Assembly (NCBI RefSeq): GCF_003060965.1
Contig: NZ_QAII01000100.1
Coordinates: 1,433-39,518, forward strand
Length of the DNA stretch: 38,086 nt
Origin: Caulobacter sp. HMWF025
GTDB lineage: Bacteria; Pseudomonadota; Alphaproteobacteria; Caulobacterales; Caulobacteraceae
Reading direction: 5' to 3'
Shown here: one piece after another, positions 1 through 7,478 of the stretch
Position numbering within the stretch: the stretch's first letter is position 1
Layout: each line of letters begins with the position of its first letter
Program-made: the position numbers and the translations under genes
The notes under the pieces: model-generated
The model's input: only the letters and a program-made list of their open reading frames with translations
Told to the model about the DNA's origin: nothing
Databases searched by the model: none

Positions 1-99
1 GGCCACTACCGCGCCGACTTCCCCGAAACAGCCGGAGCTGTGCGGACCTTCGTGACGCTGCAGACCGAGAGCGCCGTCGTGCGCTATGCCGCCGAATGA
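1..99 (+). CDS. nadB: L-aspartate oxidase, C-terminal end (partial)
   Basis: The reading frame open from base 1 encodes 32 residues beginning GHYRADFPE and ends with TGA at 97-99. The Arg/Gly-His-Tyr/Phe-Arg-x-Asp-(Tyr/Phe)-Pro motif is typical of the C-terminal helical domain of NadB, the flavoenzyme that oxidises L-aspartate to iminoaspartate for quinolinate synthesis. The stop overlaps the nadC start (ATGA), which is the usual nadB-nadC arrangement. The rest of the gene lies outside the window. The call depends on a short piece plus context, but both agree. Confidence 0.8.
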   Translation, partial: GHYRADFPETAGAVRTFVTLQTESAVVRYAAE

Positions 100-944
100 C
101 CCTCTCCCCCCTTCCCGACCTCCTGATACGTCCGATCATCGACGCGGCCCTGACCGAGGATCTCGGACGGGCGGGCGACATCACCGGACAGGCCTGTATC
201 GACGCCGAGGCCCGGCTGTCGGTGGTCTATGCCAGCCGGCAGGACGGCCGGGTCGCCGGCCTGTCCTGCGCGCGGCTTGCCCTGGCGGCCATGGATCCGG
301 CAGCGACCTTCGAGGTGGTCACGCCGGACGGCACGGACTGCGCGCCGGGCACGGTTTTGGCCCGGGCCGAGGGCAATGCCCGCGCCGTGCTGATCGCCGA
401 GCGCACGGGGCTGAACCTGCTGGGCCGGCTGTCGGGCATCGCCACCCTGACGCGGGCCTATGTGCGGCTGGTCGAGGGCACTGGGGCCGTCATCGTCGAT
501 ACCCGCAAGACCACGCCAGGCCTGCGGGCGCTGGAGAAATACGCCGTGCGCTGCGGCGGCGGCATCAACCACCGCTTCGGCCTGGATGACGCCATCCTGA
601 TCAAGGACAACCACGTCGCCGCCTGTGGCGGGGTCGGCGAAGCCGTCCGCCGGGCCCGGGCCTTTGCCGGCCATCTGGTCAAGGTCGAGGTCGAGGTCGA
701 TGGCCTGGACCAACTGGAAGACGCGCTGAAGCACGGTCCCGACGTGGTGATGCTGGACAATTTCAGCCTGGACGACCTGCGGACCGCAGTCTCGCTGGCC
801 AGGGGCCGGGCGGTGCTGGAGGCGTCGGGCGGCGTCAACCTGACCACCGTGCGGGCCATCGCCGAAACGGGTGTCGATGTGATCAGCGTCGGTGCGCTGA
901 CCCACTCGGCGTCGGTGCTGGATATTGGGCTGGACGCGGTTTAG
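96..944 (+). CDS. nadC: Nicotinate-nucleotide pyrophosphorylase (quinolinate phosphoribosyltransferase)
   Basis: This 282-residue protein has the usual NadC length. It converts quinolinate and PRPP to nicotinate mononucleotide, CO2 and PPi in the cytoplasm, in de novo NAD synthesis. Visible family motifs are RTGLNLLGRLSGIAT (103-117), DTRKTTPGLR (135-144), HRFGL (159-163), KDNH (170-173), then KVEVEV, VMLDNF and EASGGVNL strands of the alpha/beta barrel. The basic residues in these motifs bind the substrate phosphates and carboxylates in the family. The ATG overlaps the nadB stop by 4 bases, which suggests translational coupling. A palindromic repeat follows the gene and may end transcription. 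Confidence 0.97.
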   Translation: MTLSPLPDLLIRPIIDAALTEDLGRAGDITGQACIDAEARLSVVYASRQDGRVAGLSCARLALAAMDPAATFEVVTPDGTDCAPGTVLARAEGNARAVLIAERTGLNLLGRLSGIATLTRAYVRLVEGTGAVIVDTRKTTPGLRALEKYAVRCGGGINHRFGLDDAILIKDNHVAACGGVGEAVRRARAFAGHLVKVEVEVDGLDQLEDALKHGPDVVMLDNFSLDDLRTAVSLARGRAVLEASGGVNLTTVRAIAETGVDVISVGALTHSASVLDIGLDAV

Positions 945-965
945 GGCGCTTCAAATCGCCCCAAA

Positions 966-1074
966 TCTTGTCATCCCGGAAGCCTCGCAGAGGCTATCCG
1001 GGACCCAGGGGCAGCCGCGCTGCGTTGGCCCCTGGGTCCCGGCGCTCCGCTCCGCTGCGGCCGGGATGACAAGA
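966..1074. repeat. Palindromic intergenic repeat, copy 1
   Basis: The outer arms TCTTGTCATCCCGG (966-979) and CCGGGATGACAAGA (1061-1074) are perfect inverted repeats. Nested inside are GGGACCCAGGGGC (1000-1012) and its perfect complement GCCCCTGGGTCCC (1028-1040). A smaller GCCTC/GAGGC hairpin sits in the left spacer. The element fills the gap between the convergent nadC and MAPEG-like genes. A second copy in the opposite orientation is at 33041-33144. It could act as a bidirectional terminator, but no long T-run is present. Confidence 0.9.
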
Positions 1075-1090
1075 CTTTAGGTGGGCTGCA

Positions 1091-1507
1091 TTAGCCCCAG
1101 ATCTTCATCAGCTCCCGCACCACCATCACCGCCAGGGTGATCGTCGACAGCGCGAACAGCAGGAAGCGCAGATTGACGATGTTGACCGTCACCTGCACCA
1201 GGCTGTGCAGCACCCGCAGGCCCACATAGACCCAGGCGAAGTGCACGGCCCAGCCGTCGGCATGACCGGCCACCGCGATGGCCAGGGCGGCGGCGTAGAA
1301 GATGGTCGGCTGTTCCATCAGGTGGTTGTAGTTGTCGGCCGCCTGGCGAGCGCCGGCCGGCAGCACATCAAGAGAACCCGGAAAGGCCGCGTCCTGCGGC
1401 TTGATCCCGGCCTTCAGCATCGCCGGAATGCGACGCGCATACATCCACAGCCAGATCAGCAGCGACCAGCCCACCAGCGCCATTACCGGCGCGATCATCG
1501 TATTCAT
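1091..1507 (-). CDS. MAPEG-family integral membrane protein
   Basis: The 138-residue protein is almost wholly hydrophobic, with about four membrane segments. The first begins near residue 5, and a basic/polar loop follows around residues 25-60. The stretch with NHLMEQPTIFYAAALA, then YVGLRVLHSLVQ, matches the pattern of MAPEG proteins (membrane-associated, eicosanoid/glutathione metabolism family), which are often near 130 residues in bacteria. The substrate cannot be told from the sequence. The gene stands alone and is convergent with nadC. The family call is by remembered pattern and not by alignment. Confidence 0.7.
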   Translation of the reverse strand: MNTMIAPVMALVGWSLLIWLWMYARRIPAMLKAGIKPQDAAFPGSLDVLPAGARQAADNYNHLMEQPTIFYAAALAIAVAGHADGWAVHFAWVYVGLRVLHSLVQVTVNIVNLRFLLFALSTITLAVMVVRELMKIWG

Positions 1508-1565
1508 TTAGAGCGTCCCTCCCCGGACGTTTTGTTTGTATGGGGAGGTTAGGCGCAGAACGGGG

Positions 1566-2033
1566 TTATTGCGAAGCCTGACGTTGGGGGAGCCCCAGCC
1601 TGACCAGTGCAACCGCTGCCAGCGCTCCAATCAGCAACCCCAGAGCCAACGGCATAATCGCCTCAGCCAGGCTCGGAGCGATGACCATCAGGCTGGTAGT
1701 GTTTGTCCGCTGCATTACGTTCAGGATGGTCAAGCCATCCAGCAGACTGGCGGCCAGGCCGACGCCCGGAGGCAGAAAACTGAACACCGTCAGCAGCGAA
1801 CGGTCCGGATCGACCGAGGGCTTAAGGAGGCGGGGCACGGCGACGGCCAGGATGGCAATCAGTTGCAGCCCCAGAACCATCAGCGCCAGCTTGATGAGCG
1901 CACCGGAGTAACCCAGGAGCATTCCAAGCGTTGCGAGCGGGTTGGCAGGCATGCCCGCCCAGACCGCCAGACCATAGGCAAAGCCCAGCAAGCCGGTGCC
2001 CAAAACGCTGAACGCGACCGCTGCAACCTTCAA
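1566..2033 (-). CDS. Small integral membrane protein, possibly MotA/TolQ/ExbB-like
   Basis: This 155-residue protein has about four hydrophobic segments (roughly 4-26, 37-70, 85-100 and 118-146). The C-terminal part, with IAPSLAEAIMPLALGLLIG, resembles the MotA/TolQ/ExbB pattern in which 'ALxEALxxTALGLxxAIPA' forms a membrane helix. An upstream FLPPGVGLAASLLDGL also fits that pattern. The protein is shorter than typical ExbB/TolQ, and no ExbD/TolR partner gene is adjacent, so the assignment is tentative. Function is unknown. The gene is on the same strand as the MAPEG-like gene, 58 bases upstream of it. Confidence 0.5.
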   Translation of the reverse strand: MKVAAVAFSVLGTGLLGFAYGLAVWAGMPANPLATLGMLLGYSGALIKLALMVLGLQLIAILAVAVPRLLKPSVDPDRSLLTVFSFLPPGVGLAASLLDGLTILNVMQRTNTTSLMVIAPSLAEAIMPLALGLLIGALAAVALVRLGLPQRQASQ

Positions 2034-2111
2034 TGGCTCTCTCCCCCGCCGGGCCGGAACAGACCTTGCCGCGAGCCTAGAGAGACAATTCTGGATTGCA
2101 ACGGCGCATCT

Positions 2112-2960
2112 TCAAGTCCGGTCCCGGAACGGATCGGCGGGATAGACCCCCAGGATCTCGAACTTCTCGGAGAAGAACTTCAGCTCGTCGAAGGCCAGGG
2201 CCAGGCTGCGATCCTCGGGGCGGCCGTCGACCTCGGCATAGAAGAAGGTGGCCGTGAAGGCCCCGTTCTCCATGTAGCTCTCCAGCTTGGTCATGTTGAC
2301 GCCGTTGGTCGCGAACCCGCCCATGGCCTTGTAGAGGGCGGCCGGCAGGTTGCGGACCTTGAACACGAAGCTGGTCACACAGCGATGGGTGAAGGGCGGC
2401 GGGGTCGGGCTGGCCTCGGCCGTCATCACCAGGAAGCGGGTGGTGTTGTGGCGCTCGTCCTCGATATCGCTGGCCAGGATGTCGAGGCCATAGATCTCCG
2501 CCGCCAGGGCCGGGGCGACCGCGCCGCGGGTCGGGTCCGGATTGAGGGCCAGGGCCTTGGCCGCCCCGGCGGTGTCACCGGCCGCCTCGGTGGTGACGCC
2601 CAGCTTGCGCAGGCTGTTGCGGCACTGGGCCAGGGCGATGGGCATCGAGGCGACGGTCTTGATGTCGCCCAGCTTGACGCCCTTGTTGGCCATCAGCTGA
2701 AAGCGGATCGGCTTGAACAGCTCGCCGATGATCTTCAGCCCGGCTTCCGGCAGCAGGTGATGCACGTCGGCGACCCGGCCGGCGATCGAGTTCTCGATCG
2801 GGATCATGCCCAGGGCGCAGACGCCGCTCTTGATGGCTTCAAAGGCCTCCTGGAAGGTCGCGCAGGGATAGGCCTCATAGTCCGGAAAAAAGGTGCGGCA
2901 GGCCTCGTGGCTGTTGGCACCGGGCTCGCCCTGGAAGGCGATCTTCTTGAGGACACTCAT
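2112..2960 (-). CDS. pheA: Prephenate dehydratase (monofunctional)
   Basis: The 282-residue enzyme decarboxylates and dehydrates prephenate to phenylpyruvate in phenylalanine synthesis. The catalytic domain runs from FQGEPGANSHEA (9-20) through PIENSIAGRV (54-63) to NTTRF (172-176), which carries the family's catalytic Thr. A C-terminal ACT domain (about 195-275) should bind phenylalanine for feedback control. Its usual ESRP motif appears here as ESYM. There is no chorismate mutase domain. The ATG chosen (2958-2960) overlaps the kdsB stop as ATGA. The longer upstream frame is out-of-frame kdsB sequence and was discarded. Confidence 0.96.
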   Translation of the reverse strand: MSVLKKIAFQGEPGANSHEACRTFFPDYEAYPCATFQEAFEAIKSGVCALGMIPIENSIAGRVADVHHLLPEAGLKIIGELFKPIRFQLMANKGVKLGDIKTVASMPIALAQCRNSLRKLGVTTEAAGDTAGAAKALALNPDPTRGAVAPALAAEIYGLDILASDIEDERHNTTRFLVMTAEASPTPPPFTHRCVTSFVFKVRNLPAALYKAMGGFATNGVNMTKLESYMENGAFTATFFYAEVDGRPEDRSLALAFDELKFFSEKFEILGVYPADPFRDRT

Positions 2961-3694
2961 GCTTGTTTTCCAGCCTGGATACGGGCGGCTTCGAGATCGG
3001 AGGGGTTGTCGACGGAAATCGGCGCTTCGGGGGCCACGGCGGCGCGGATCGTCATGCCCAGTTCCATGGCCCGCAGCTGCTCCAGCTTTTCGCGCTGTTC
3101 GAGCGGCGAGGGTGAGGCGGCATTGAACGCCTCCAGGGCCTCGCGGCGATAGCCGTAGATGCCGATATGGCGCCAGACCGGGCCGTCGCCATAGAGGGTC
3201 GAGCGGGTAAAGTAGAGGGCGCGGCCACTCAGGCCGTCGTCCTCCATGGCCAGCACCGCCTTGACCACATCGGGATTGGTCCGGTCGGCCGGTGAAGCCT
3301 CGGCGGCCACCACGGTGGCGATGTCGCAATCGCCGAAGTCGTCCAGCAGGCCCGCGCAGGCCGACAGCACCGCAGGATCGACGAACGGCATGTCACCCTG
3401 GAGGTTGATCACGACGTCGTGCTCACAATGGGGATCCAGCTCGGCCAGGGCCGCCAGGATCCGGTCGGAGCCGGACGGCAGGGCCGGATCGGTCAAAACG
3501 GCGATTCCGCCGGCGGCGCGCACGGCCTCGACGATCTCGGGATCCCCCGCCGCCACCGCAACCGGGCCGATTTTGGCCTTCAGGGCCTGATTCAGCACCC
3601 GGACAATCATCGGCTGCCCGCCGATGTCCGCCAGGGGCTTGTTCGGCAGACGGGTCGCGGCCATGCGCGCGGGGATCAGGACGATGGGGTTCAT
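2957..3694 (-). CDS. kdsB: 3-deoxy-manno-octulosonate cytidylyltransferase (CMP-Kdo synthetase)
   Basis: This 245-residue enzyme has the standard KdsB size. It joins CTP and Kdo to give CMP-Kdo, the donor for the LPS inner core. The N-terminal nucleotide-binding signature IPARMAATRLPNKPL is clear, followed by LPSGSDRI and NLQGDMPF, which fit the family's base-recognition and metal-binding parts. The start at 3692-3694 gives the canonical N-terminus MNPIVLIPAR. A longer frame exists upstream but reads into the promoter gap. The gene overlaps pheA downstream and is divergent from the cytochrome c gene. Confidence 0.96.
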   Translation of the reverse strand: MNPIVLIPARMAATRLPNKPLADIGGQPMIVRVLNQALKAKIGPVAVAAGDPEIVEAVRAAGGIAVLTDPALPSGSDRILAALAELDPHCEHDVVINLQGDMPFVDPAVLSACAGLLDDFGDCDIATVVAAEASPADRTNPDVVKAVLAMEDDGLSGRALYFTRSTLYGDGPVWRHIGIYGYRREALEAFNAASPSPLEQREKLEQLRAMELGMTIRAAVAPEAPISVDNPSDLEAARIQAGKQA

Positions 3695-3836
3695 GGTCGC
3701 AATTCGCTCCTGCCCAGTTGCGCGAGGGGCGGTAGCGTGTAAGAGACGCGAGCGCAACAAAAGGCGCGCGGGGGATTCCTCGCCGCGGGATTGGGCTCGC
3801 CGTTCGTCGGGCCCGTTAGAGGCTGACAAGGCTGAG

Positions 3837-4487
3837 ATGAGCGACCTGACGTTCAACAAGATTGCTGGCGGCGTGCTGCTGACCGGCCTCATCATTTTTG
3901 GTCTCCGCGAGGCCTCGACCATCGTGTTTGAAAAGCACGAGATCGAGAAAGCCGGCTACGAGATCGCCGTCGAGGAGCCGACCGCAGGCGGCGCTGCCGC
4001 TGCCGTCGAGGTCGCACCCGACTGGGGCACCGCCCTGCTGCTGCCGGCCAATATCGCCGCCGGCCAGGCCGTGGCCGCCAAGTGCGCTGCCTGCCACAAG
4101 ATCGAGCCTGCGAACCCCAACAGCATCGGCCCGGGCCTTTACGGCATTCTGGGCCACAAGCCCGGTGCGCATGCCGGCTTTGAATACTCCGCCGCCATGA
4201 AGGAATTCGGGGCCAAGAACCCGGTGTGGGACTATGACCACATGTATGAGTTCCTGAAGGCCCCGGGCAAGTACATCTCGGGCACCAAGATGGGCTTCGT
4301 CGGCCTGAAGAAGCAGGAAGATCGCGTCGCGATCATCGCCTATCTGCACAGCCAGGGTTCGACCCTGCCAGTGCCGGCGCCCAAGCCTGCTGCTGCCCCG
4401 GCTGACGCTGCGGCTCCGGCCGCCGCGCCGGAAGCCGGTGCTGCGGCAGCTCCGGCCGCTGCGGCTGAGGCGCCTGCCGCCCAGTAA
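3837..4487 (+). CDS. Membrane-anchored class I cytochrome c (CycM/c552-like)
   Basis: The 216-residue protein starts with an uncleaved-looking membrane anchor (about residues 9-30). It then has a linker and a single haem domain with CAACH (83-87) and a probable Met ligand at M152 in GTKMGF. Alphaproteobacterial cytochromes of this build pass electrons to terminal oxidases from the periplasmic face of the inner membrane. The last 45 or so residues are an Ala/Pro-rich low-complexity tail. The ATG at 3837 was chosen because it starts just before the anchor. The upstream extension reads back over the divergent kdsB gene. A strong terminator follows. Confidence 0.9.
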   Translation: MSDLTFNKIAGGVLLTGLIIFGLREASTIVFEKHEIEKAGYEIAVEEPTAGGAAAAVEVAPDWGTALLLPANIAAGQAVAAKCAACHKIEPANPNSIGPGLYGILGHKPGAHAGFEYSAAMKEFGAKNPVWDYDHMYEFLKAPGKYISGTKMGFVGLKKQEDRVAIIAYLHSQGSTLPVPAPKPAAAPADAAAPAAAPEAGAAAAPAAAAEAPAAQ

Positions 4488-4511
4488 GCGACGTTCGACC
4501 GATCTGACATC

Positions 4512-4543
4512 AAGGGCCGCGAAGTTCGCTTTGCGGCCCTTTT
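4512..4543 (+). terminator. Rho-independent terminator of the cytochrome c gene
   Basis: The perfect stem AGGGCCGC (4513-4520) / GCGGCCCT (4533-4540) is extended inward by GAAG/CTTT pairs to a TTCG tetraloop (4525-4528). It is followed by TTTTC. It lies 25 bases after the cytochrome c stop and is one of the best-formed terminators in the window. Confidence 0.92.
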
Positions 4544-4596
4544 CTATCCGAAGGCCCGGCTATACAGGCGGTACCGCTTAATCGGATCATTCCGCC

Positions 4597-5121
4597 ATGA
4601 CGCTTCGCGCTATCGCCGCTGCAGTTGCGCTGACCGCCTTACTGGCAGCCGTTCCCGGTTCGGCTTTTGCCGCCAAGGCCCCCAAGGTCAGCCTGTCCAG
4701 CAGCGCGCAACTGCCCAGGCCCCTACCCTATCCCTATGACCCCAAGGCTGACGCCCAGGCCGAGGTCGCGGCGGCGGCTGCTCGGGCCAAGGCGGCCCAC
4801 AAGCTTTTGCTGATCGACCTAGGAGGCAACTGGTGCGGCGACTGCCGGATGCTGGCGGGCGTCATGCGCCTGCCAGAGGTCAAGAGTTTCCTCGACGCAC
4901 ACTACGAGATCGTCACGGTGGATGTGGATCGGTTGGACCGCAACATGGACATCCCGCTGCGCTATGGAATTGGCCCGGACGACCTGATCGGCGTTCCAGC
5001 CCTTCTCATCATTGACGAGACCGGCGCGCTGCGGAATCGCCACGAATTGATCACCGTCACTGACAAGCGACACACTAGGCCCCAACAGATGGCCGACTGG
5101 CTGGCCAAGTGGGTGAAATAG
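4597..5121 (+). CDS. Exported thioredoxin-family protein with WCGDC motif
   Basis: This 174-residue protein has a signal peptide (hydrophobic 4-24, cleavage likely near AFA-A at 25) and a thioredoxin-like fold. The fold begins with LLLIDLGGNWCGDC, putting the redox motif CGDC at residues 80-83, and continues with VTVDVDRLDRN and a GVPALLIID strand containing the cis-proline. It is expected to act as a periplasmic or surface thiol-disulphide protein. CGDC is rarer than CGPC, and its preferred direction cannot be told from sequence. The gene is alone between the cytochrome terminator and a hairpin shared with the convergent NlpC gene. Confidence 0.85.
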   Translation: MTLRAIAAAVALTALLAAVPGSAFAAKAPKVSLSSSAQLPRPLPYPYDPKADAQAEVAAAAARAKAAHKLLLIDLGGNWCGDCRMLAGVMRLPEVKSFLDAHYEIVTVDVDRLDRNMDIPLRYGIGPDDLIGVPALLIIDETGALRNRHELITVTDKRHTRPQQMADWLAKWVK

Positions 5122-5124
5122 GGC

Positions 5125-5149
5125 TCCTTCTCCCCTTGCGGGAGAAGGA
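5125..5149. terminator. Hairpin between convergent genes
   Basis: TCCTTCTCCC (5125-5134) and GGGAGAAGGA (5140-5149) form a perfect 10-bp stem with a 5-base loop. It lies between the stop of the thioredoxin-like gene (5121) and the stop of the NlpC/P60 gene (starting at 5150). No T-run follows on either strand, so a bidirectional terminator or 3'-end stabiliser is an inference. Confidence 0.55.
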
Positions 5150-5986
5150 TCAAACCCGCCGGTAGCCCAGCGGCGCGCCGACCCCCGCCGCGTCGATCCG
5201 TGCAATGGCCTGTGCCAGGGGCTCGATCGCCGTCGCCATGTGATGGGCGTTGGCATGCAGGATCGTCTCCGGATCCAGCAGGATGGCCACATGGCCTTTC
5301 CAGAACACCAGATCGCCGCGCCGGCGCTCGGGCTCGGCGACCTCCGGGAAGAATGCGCGCTGCTGGTCGGTGTCGCGCGGGCAGGCCCGGCTGCAGGCCG
5401 CCAGGGCCTGCTGGACAAGGGCCGAGCAGTCGAGGCCCAGCGACTCGCGTCCACCCCACTGATAGGGCGCGCCGAGGAAGCGCTGGGCCACGGCGACATA
5501 GTCGGTCTCGCCGGTGCCGATCGGGGCCAGGTGCTCGACCGGGAACCAGCCGGCCCGGGCGGCGCGGACAAAGCGCCCCTCTGTCGCTTCGACGGTGACC
5601 AGGGCATTGAGGCTGTAGAGCCCGACAATGGCCGACTTGATGTCGGGGGCACTGAAAGCATAGCTGCGCAGGGCGGCAATGCGGTGCGTGGGGGCCAGCA
5701 GCGGGGCGGACAGGGCATCGCGGGTCACATAGCCGACATAGCCGTCCCGACGGGCCTGGCCGAACGCAAAGTCGCCGGTCTCGAACAGCACATCGAAACG
5801 CTCGCCGAAGACCAGCTGGTCTTCCTGCTCGGCGTCCGGTTCGGGGGCCTTGCGGATCGAGGCGATGGGGGCGCTCGCCTGCATCGTTGTGACGTCGGCA
5901 AAGCGGTCGGCGGCGACCCGGCCCTGCAGCCGGCGGTCCGCGAGGCCGTCGCGCAGCAGGGTCAGACGGCGATCCGGCGCGCTCAT
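5150..5986 (-). CDS. NlpC/P60 cysteine peptidase, YkfC-like (murein peptide recycling)
   Basis: The 278-residue protein has two SH3-like regions (about 30-90 and 95-155) followed by an NlpC/P60 catalytic domain. Visible catalytic residues are Cys187 in GLDCSALVQ, His232 in KGHVAI and His244 in LHANAHHM. The HANAHHM pattern and SH3-SH3-C40 layout match gamma-D-glutamyl-L-diamino-acid endopeptidases of the YkfC type, which cut L-Ala-gamma-D-Glu off murein peptides. No signal peptide is seen, which fits a cytoplasmic recycling role. Its ATG overlaps the stop of the upstream M17 aminopeptidase gene, so the two are probably co-translated. Confidence 0.9.
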   Translation of the reverse strand: MSAPDRRLTLLRDGLADRRLQGRVAADRFADVTTMQASAPIASIRKAPEPDAEQEDQLVFGERFDVLFETGDFAFGQARRDGYVGYVTRDALSAPLLAPTHRIAALRSYAFSAPDIKSAIVGLYSLNALVTVEATEGRFVRAARAGWFPVEHLAPIGTGETDYVAVAQRFLGAPYQWGGRESLGLDCSALVQQALAACSRACPRDTDQQRAFFPEVAEPERRRGDLVFWKGHVAILLDPETILHANAHHMATAIEPLAQAIARIDAAGVGAPLGYRRV

Positions 5987-7395
5987 GCGGCGAACCGGGT
6001 CTTGAGCATGGCAAACAGCGCCCGGATGGCCTGGACCTCGCCGCCGGCCGGATAGCCGGGCCGCGCCTTGGGGTTCCAGGCATAGAGGTCAAAATGCGCC
6101 CAGCTGCCCTGGCTCGGCGCGAACTTCTGCAGGAACAGGGCGGCCGTCGTCGCCCCGGCCTGGGCCCAGGCGGCGGAGTCGTTCTGCAGGTCGGCGATCT
6201 CGCTTTCGATCGATTCGCCATAGGCTTCGGTCAGCGGCATCCGCCAGAGCGGATCAAAGGTCGCCGCCGAGGCTGAGGCGATCTGCGCCGCCAGCGCCTC
6301 GTCGCCGGTCCAGAAGGGAATGACGAAGGGCCCCAGCGCCACGCGCGCCGCACCGGTCAGGGTGGCAAGATCCAGCGTCAGGACCGGATTGTGCTCTCCG
6401 GCCCGGGCCAGGGCATCGGACAGAATCAGCCGGCCCTCGGCATCGGTATTGCCGACCTCGACGGTCAGGCCCGCGCGGGTCTGCAGCACGTCGCCCGGAC
6501 GCATGGCATCGCCGCTGATGGCGTTCTCGACCACCGGGGTCAGGACCACCAGGCGCACGGGTAGGCCGGCGGCCATGACCATGCGGCCGAGCGCCAGCGC
6601 GTGGGCCGCACCGCCCATATCCTTCTTCATCAGGCGCATGCCGGTCGAAGGCTTGATGTCGAGCCCGCCTGAATCGAACACCACCCCCTTGCCGACCAGG
6701 GCCAGGACGGGATGGGCCGGATCGCCCCAGGTCAGTTCCAGCAGGCGCGGCGCGCGATGCGGTACCGCCGCCCGGCCCACGGCATGCACGGCCGGATAGT
6801 TCTGCTCGAGCAGGTCATCGCCCCGGATCACCGTCAGCTCCGCGCCATGCTGCTCGGCGATCTCGCGGGCGATCGTCTCGATCTGCAGCGGCCCCATGTC
6901 GTTGGCCGGCGTATTGACCATGTCCTTGACGAGGGCGCAGGCGTGGCTGATCGCCAGCACGGCCGTGACATCCACACCCCTGGGGGCGACCAGCCGGGGC
7001 CCGGTCCCGTCCTTACCGGATGGGCGCTTGCGATAGCGGTCAAAGCGATAGAGGCCGAGCGCAAAGGCCACGGCCACTTCGGTGAGATCCAGGCCCCTCG
7101 GGATTCGGGCCAGGGCATAGTCGCCGGCCGGGAGTTTGGCGGCGAGGCCCCTGAAGAGGCCCGGATCCACGCGCGAGCCCGTTCCAAGCCCCAACAGGAC
7201 CCGCTCGGTCGCTCCGCCGGGGCCCGGAACCAGCAGGACCTGCCCGGCCTTGCCCCGGAACTGGTTCTGGTCTGCGAGGGTCCGGACGGCCGGGCGACGC
7301 GCGGCGACAAAGGCCTCGACCTCGGCTTCGAACAGCGGATGGACCGGGATCGCACCCGCCGTGTCGGCGGCGAGAAAGGGGTGGATGTCCAACAT
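5983..7395 (-). CDS. M17 leucyl-aminopeptidase-family metallopeptidase
   Basis: The 470-residue protein carries the full M17 signature: KGVVFDSGGLDIKP (236-249), a Lys/Asp-containing MKKDMGGA (256-263) and NTDAEGR (316-322), which together bind two metal ions and hold the catalytic Lys and Arg. It should release N-terminal amino acids from short peptides in the cytoplasm as a hexamer. The start at 7393-7395 (MLDIHPFL) is preferred because the longer frame upstream overlaps the divergent TPR gene. The stop overlaps the NlpC/P60 start (ATGA), suggesting the pair degrades murein-derived peptides in sequence. Confidence 0.93.
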   Translation of the reverse strand: MLDIHPFLAADTAGAIPVHPLFEAEVEAFVAARRPAVRTLADQNQFRGKAGQVLLVPGPGGATERVLLGLGTGSRVDPGLFRGLAAKLPAGDYALARIPRGLDLTEVAVAFALGLYRFDRYRKRPSGKDGTGPRLVAPRGVDVTAVLAISHACALVKDMVNTPANDMGPLQIETIAREIAEQHGAELTVIRGDDLLEQNYPAVHAVGRAAVPHRAPRLLELTWGDPAHPVLALVGKGVVFDSGGLDIKPSTGMRLMKKDMGGAAHALALGRMVMAAGLPVRLVVLTPVVENAISGDAMRPGDVLQTRAGLTVEVGNTDAEGRLILSDALARAGEHNPVLTLDLATLTGAARVALGPFVIPFWTGDEALAAQIASASAATFDPLWRMPLTEAYGESIESEIADLQNDSAAWAQAGATTAALFLQKFAPSQGSWAHFDLYAWNPKARPGYPAGGEVQAIRALFAMLKTRFAA

Positions 7396-7478
7396 GTCGC
7401 GGCCCTTGAAAATTATGCTTAACGATTCCTTGAGGCCCCGGAGCGAGGATGCGGGAACTCGTCGGAGAGACCTCTTCC

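Noticed and set aside
1536..3152. A 538-codon plus-strand frame
   Set aside because: It runs opposite two membrane-protein genes, pheA and kdsB, all of which have clear motifs; its composition is that of an antisense shadow.
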